23,172 nucleotides of DNA from a virus: IMG/VR virus record IMGVR_UViG_3300027968_000051, positions 1 to 23,172 of that record; one strand, 5' to 3'. A model generated the notes under the pieces. The model did not search any database and was not told the DNA's origin. It saw only the letters and a program-made list of their open reading frames with translations. Below are positions 20,263 through 23,172 of this stretch, in pieces. Every line of letters starts with the position of its first letter. The stretch's first letter is position 1. The position numbers and the translations under genes were made by a program.

Positions 20263-21225
20263 CTACGTAAGCGACCTAGCCGTGTACGTGACGAACTGCG
20301 GTGCGTTTGGCTCTCCAACACGCTCGAGTTGCCTCAACTGATCAGCCGACATGATCTGGACCGGAGCGTTTGTTGCGACTGTCCAGACGTAGACCTTCTG
20401 ACCGTTCTGCAAAGCAGTCAGAGCCTCGTCAAGAGTCGTCGTTGGCACGAATACGGCTGATCGCGGAACGCGAACTCGCGGTGTAGGTGCTCGAAGATAC
20501 GTCGGAGCTCGCACAGGTGCCTGCACCGGAGGCTTTGTGACCGTCACCTTCGGCGGCAGAACCGTCGGCACAGGTGCCTTTGCTGCGTACCACAGCGGAA
20601 TCGGCTTGAGGACGACATCCTCGTCGTAGGACGCTCCAGGAATCGTCAGCACAGGTCGGACTCTCTGGTAGAGCGCGGTCAAGCCGTTGATCTCCGACCC
20701 GGAGACTCCGTTGTCGTCCATGGCGTTCTGCCAGTACAGCCCGCTCAGCTGACTACCGATCTGCTGAATGGCGTAGTTGGTCGCGTACGGACCGGGAGTG
20801 AACAGTCCGTCAAGAGCTGCGATGAGTGCTCGTCCGTACTCGATCAGTGCAGAGATCTGAACCGCACCCGGCTGAAAGTCTGCCAGTGCGAACGGAAGGT
20901 ACGTTCCGCTTGGAGCACCGAGAGCGAGCATCTGTTCCTTGGCCGTCGTCCCGTCCTCCGTACCTGCGGGAGCTCCGCCGAGTGGACGAGTTGCAGCGGC
21001 TTCGAAGATGCCACCCCACCCGATACCGGACGAGAGGTAGTCCTCGACCTGTGCCTTGGTCGTCGCTCGCAAGTACGTTAGAACACCGGCGTAGCCTGCG
21101 GCTTTGATCTCGCTTCCGGATGGCGGGTAGAGCGCGTCGATGACACCGTAGGCGTGATCGCCTCCGTGTCCCTCGAGCATGAGGCAGTGCCAACCTTCCG
21201 GGAAAACGTACGTGCATGGAGTCAT
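20263..21225 (-). CDS. DUF1906 (Rv2525c-like glycoside-hydrolase-like) protein, candidate lysin
   Basis: This 320-aa protein starts at ATG 21225, overlapping the upstream stop by one base (TAATG). The first 25 residues have a small Cys/His motif ('CTYVFPEGWHCLMLEGHGGD'). Residues about 26-200 resemble the Rv2525c-like TIM-barrel glycoside-hydrolase domain: 'GVIDALYPPSGSEIKAAGYA', 'GVLTYLRATTK', 'IGWGGIFEAAAT', 'LPFALADFQPG', 'GPYATNYAIQQIG', 'GLYWQNAMDDNGVSG'. A Pro/Val/Arg-rich linker (about 220-262) leads to a short C-terminal domain of unknown type. Phage members are usually called endolysins or tail-associated lysins. Catalytic residues are not certain. Confidence 0.72.
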   Translation of the reverse strand: MTPCTYVFPEGWHCLMLEGHGGDHAYGVIDALYPPSGSEIKAAGYAGVLTYLRATTKAQVEDYLSSGIGWGGIFEAAATRPLGGAPAGTEDGTTAKEQMLALGAPSGTYLPFALADFQPGAVQISALIEYGRALIAALDGLFTPGPYATNYAIQQIGSQLSGLYWQNAMDDNGVSGSEINGLTALYQRVRPVLTIPGASYDEDVVLKPIPLWYAAKAPVPTVLPPKVTVTKPPVQAPVRAPTYLRAPTPRVRVPRSAVFVPTTTLDEALTALQNGQKVYVWTVATNAPVQIMSADQLRQLERVGEPNAPQFVTYTARSLT

Positions 21226-21497
21226 TACAGGGATCCTTTCTTCGCAATCTTGGCAACGATGAAGTGAGACGTGCCCTCGATCATGACGACAACGTGATCT
21301 GTGACGACGAGAGCAAGTCCGGTAGCGAACATAGCTCGCACAGACCCGTGATCGCCGATAAGTCGAACTGTCGCGAACGGTGGTGTTGTTGTCGGAGCGT
21401 AGGCCGTAACGACACCCGGGAACGAACGGTGCTTGTTGATGTGCCGCATGACGAAGCGCTCGAGCTCCCTCTGCAACTGGTTCGGTAGCGATATCAC
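21225..21497 (-). CDS. Small tail-region hypothetical protein
   Basis: ATG 21497 gives 90 aa, overlapping the tail gene upstream by 4 bp and the DUF1906 gene by 1 bp. The N-terminus is a helix ('NQLQRELERFVMRHINKH'). The rest is beta-rich ('GVVTAYAPTTTPPFATVRLI', 'ALVVTDHVVVMIEGTSHFIV'), in the style of small OB-fold or baseplate-spike proteins often found between tail and lysis genes. No family recognised with confidence. Confidence 0.65.
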   Translation of the reverse strand: MISLPNQLQRELERFVMRHINKHRSFPGVVTAYAPTTTPPFATVRLIGDHGSVRAMFATGLALVVTDHVVVMIEGTSHFIVAKIAKKGSL

Positions 21498-22696
21498 AGC
21501 GGCGTACCTCCCCAGCGAGCTGTGACCTTCATCATCGAGCTTGTTCCTGTTAGCGGAAGCGTGATCTTCTCAGCGAAGTAGTTGCCGTTGATGCCGATTC
21601 GAGGTCGGTAGACGTGGAGAAGATCCTCAACGTCGAGAGCTGGGTTACGAGCTACTGTCATCGAAAGGTAGTCGATACGACCGAGACTCATCAGGAGGTT
21701 CTGCTTCGCAATCGTCTCGACCTGAATCTGCGTCGTAGCTCCCGTCGCCGTATCAACCGTTGCCATGTCACCGTACGGTCCGTTGACGTACGTTGGTGAG
21801 TTCGGGTTGGTGTCCTTCACGCGGAAGACCGGACCCGTGGCCTTGTAGTTCGGTGTCTGTGTTGTCGAGTAGAGCGTCATGTTGTTCGTCTCGCCGGCGA
21901 CTTTCCAGTCGTTGTAGGCGGGACCAGCAACCGTCAGCTTTCGCGAAACCTTGTAGAAGCCGGGCTGACCTTGCGTCAGTGTCCAGACAACCGGGAGAAT
22001 CTGTTTGTACGGTGGTGTCAGTGTGATCGGCGACTGCTGCATTCGAAGGACGGCCGTTCCGTTGACGTCGAAGAAGACCTCCGCACCCATTGCCGTTGCG
22101 ATCATCGTCACGACTGTTGCGTGCGTCGTCTGACTCGTGATGCTGAACGGTGCTCCCGTCACCGTTAGCGAAGACGGCAGCATCAACTGCATCTTGCCGT
22201 TCTTTGGTGGTGTGTGCAAGTACGGCTGAATGGCCGTAATCAATGTCGTCCCCGTTGGCCACGACACGCCTGTCACGAGCTGTGCAAGACCGAGCCACGA
22301 GAAGAAGTCTGTGCCCTTGATCGAGATGACGACGTTGTTACCTGTGTCTGTCCACTGTGCTGTCGTGATGATGAACGTTCCGCACGGTACAAGGTACTCC
22401 GAACCTGTTGGGTAGCGAAAGCCAGCCCACACCTTGATCGTGTTGCGGAAGTACGGCAGCAGAAATGTGGACGAACCGATCGGCGGAGGAGTCAAAGCAC
22501 CCGTCGGATCGAAGCACGTAATCGACAGCGTCCGTCGCGGATTCTGCAGGCAGGAGATCTGGATTGTGCCCGACAGGATTGTGAGTGTGGCGGATCGAAG
22601 CGTACCTGTGACTGTGCGGTAGATCGTCGCCTTGCGAATGAACTGCGTCGTACCGCTCGCGAGTGCTGGATACCACTTCGATGTGACGGTCTGCAT
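21494..22696 (-). CDS. Minor tail / baseplate-like protein (DUF5047-like)
   Basis: This 400-aa protein starts at ATG 22696, directly after the upstream stop. It is rich in Thr, Val, Ser and Pro and mostly beta by pattern: 'ISCLQNPRRTLSITCFDPTG', 'YLVPCGTFIITTAQWTD', 'VVISIKGTDFFSWLG', 'AMGAEVFFDVNGTAVLRMQQ', 'LSMTVARNPALDVEDLLHVY'. That order matches tail-associated proteins (DUF5047 or endopeptidase-tail type) of actinophages, which lie at the tail tip. The position next to a second structural gene and a lysin-like gene agrees. The family assignment is by pattern and context. Confidence 0.65.
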   Translation of the reverse strand: MQTVTSKWYPALASGTTQFIRKATIYRTVTGTLRSATLTILSGTIQISCLQNPRRTLSITCFDPTGALTPPPIGSSTFLLPYFRNTIKVWAGFRYPTGSEYLVPCGTFIITTAQWTDTGNNVVISIKGTDFFSWLGLAQLVTGVSWPTGTTLITAIQPYLHTPPKNGKMQLMLPSSLTVTGAPFSITSQTTHATVVTMIATAMGAEVFFDVNGTAVLRMQQSPITLTPPYKQILPVVWTLTQGQPGFYKVSRKLTVAGPAYNDWKVAGETNNMTLYSTTQTPNYKATGPVFRVKDTNPNSPTYVNGPYGDMATVDTATGATTQIQVETIAKQNLLMSLGRIDYLSMTVARNPALDVEDLLHVYRPRIGINGNYFAEKITLPLTGTSSMMKVTARWGGTPL

Positions 22697-23172
22697 CTAC
22701 GGAGCCTTCGCTTGACTCATCTGCGTCGTGATCTTGAAGACCGGCGGGAACGTCCGCATGACGGAGTAGGACGCTTTCGGACCGAGAATGACGTAGAGCT
22801 TCATGTTGAGGTACCCGAACTGCAAGCACAGGGCTGCGTTGATAGCCCACAGCTTCTCCCATGCCGAGATCGTTGTGAGACCTGTGTTGCCCTTGATCCA
22901 GAACGACAATGTGAACACCGGACCACGCTGGACGTCGTACATGGCATCGTAGTCGGAACTGCCGAGAGGCGCTTCGACCGTCATAGCCTTCGTCTTGCTG
23001 TACTGGAACTGATTCTGTGTTCCTGTCGTGTTGATGCGAACGGCCGTTCCGGCTATTGTCTTCGGTGTGAACAGCCAGCACTCGCCGTTTGTGACTTTGC
23101 GTGTTACCGGAGCGGATGTCTTCGACGTGACGGTCTTTGTCGTTGTGATCGTCGATGCGTACGCTTTGTAGT
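22697..23172 (-). CDS. Tail protein, C-terminal part (5' truncated by window)
   Basis: The frame is open from the right edge of the window to TAG at 22697-22699, so the start lies outside; the ATG at 22984 is internal. The visible 158 codons begin with a Thr/Lys-rich stretch ('STITTTKTVTSKTSAPVTRK'), then 'CWLFTPKTIAGTAVRINTTG', 'GPVFTLSFWIKGNTGLTTIS' and 'LCLQFGYLNMKLYVILGP'. The beta-rich, Thr-rich composition and coupling to the downstream minor tail gene suggest a structural tail component. No specific family recognised. Confidence 0.6.
   Translation of the reverse strand, partial: YKAYASTITTTKTVTSKTSAPVTRKVTNGECWLFTPKTIAGTAVRINTTGTQNQFQYSKTKAMTVEAPLGSSDYDAMYDVQRGPVFTLSFWIKGNTGLTTISAWEKLWAINAALCLQFGYLNMKLYVILGPKASYSVMRTFPPVFKITTQMSQAKAP

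Noticed and set aside
22338-23081. Second minus-strand frame of 247 aa
   Set aside because: Asp/His/Arg-rich shadow crossing two tail genes. It contradicts the stop/start junction at 22696/22697.
1-23172. tRNA genes, CRISPR arrays, insertion sequences, integrase/attachment sites
   Set aside because: No cloverleaf with a T-loop, no regularly spaced repeats, no transposase or integrase signature was seen by eye on either strand.

Overview
The window is a stretch of a double-stranded DNA phage or prophage that probably infects a fairly GC-rich actinobacterium. GC content looks mid-to-high 50s percent by eye, GTG and TTG starts are frequent, and genes are tightly packed with ATGA/GTGA stop-start overlaps. 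Several families are typical of actinophages (DUF6378-like, Sak4 with a DUF669-like partner, a DUF1906 lysin-like protein, a DUF6527-like protein). Host genus cannot be fixed from the sequence alone.

Layout. Positions 1-18632 are read rightwards. First comes the end of a SNF2-type helicase, followed by a long nested stem-loop and three small genes, one AP2-like and one DUF6378-like. Next is a recombination block: a Cas4/AddB-like nuclease with an Fe-S cysteine pattern, a Sak4-like ATPase, a DUF669-like protein, a small protein resembling the Acb2/Tad1 hairpin family, and a RuvC-like resolvase. From 4988 to 12571 lies a complete 7-cyano-7-deazaguanine (preQ0) pathway (FolE, QueD, QueE, QueC) with a DpdA/TGT-like base-exchange enzyme. 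Three free-standing endonuclease genes are scattered through it, and it contains four less expected genes: a ribbon-helix-helix protein, a PLP-dependent class III aminotransferase, a SurE-like nucleotidase and a small protein with the archaeosine synthase (ArcS) signature C-x3-KPY-x2-S-x2-H. After a second strong promoter come small genes, a uracil-DNA glycosylase/family A DNA polymerase fusion, a zinc-binding acidic protein, a TylF-like methyltransferase and, behind its own possible promoter, a papain-fold cysteine peptidase that may be a lysin.

Positions 18623-23172 are read leftwards. Listed from the right edge they encode a tail protein (cut by the edge), a minor tail/baseplate-like protein, a small tail-region protein, a DUF1906 lysin-like protein, two one-pass membrane coiled-coil proteins, a membrane/Cys-His protein, a DUF6527-like protein and a two-helix membrane protein. 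The two arms converge at about 18630.

How the genes fit together. FolE, QueD, QueE and QueC should turn GTP into preQ0, and the DpdA-like protein would exchange it for guanine in phage DNA. No QueF, Gat-QueC or RaSEA is visible. The ArcS-like, aminotransferase and SurE-like genes sit in one run of overlapping or closely spaced genes between DpdA and QueC. My main inference is that the phage makes a 7-deazaguanine side chain beyond preQ0, possibly by adding an amino acid or amine to the nitrile and then processing it. That is a hypothesis; mass spectrometry of nucleosides from virion DNA would settle it.
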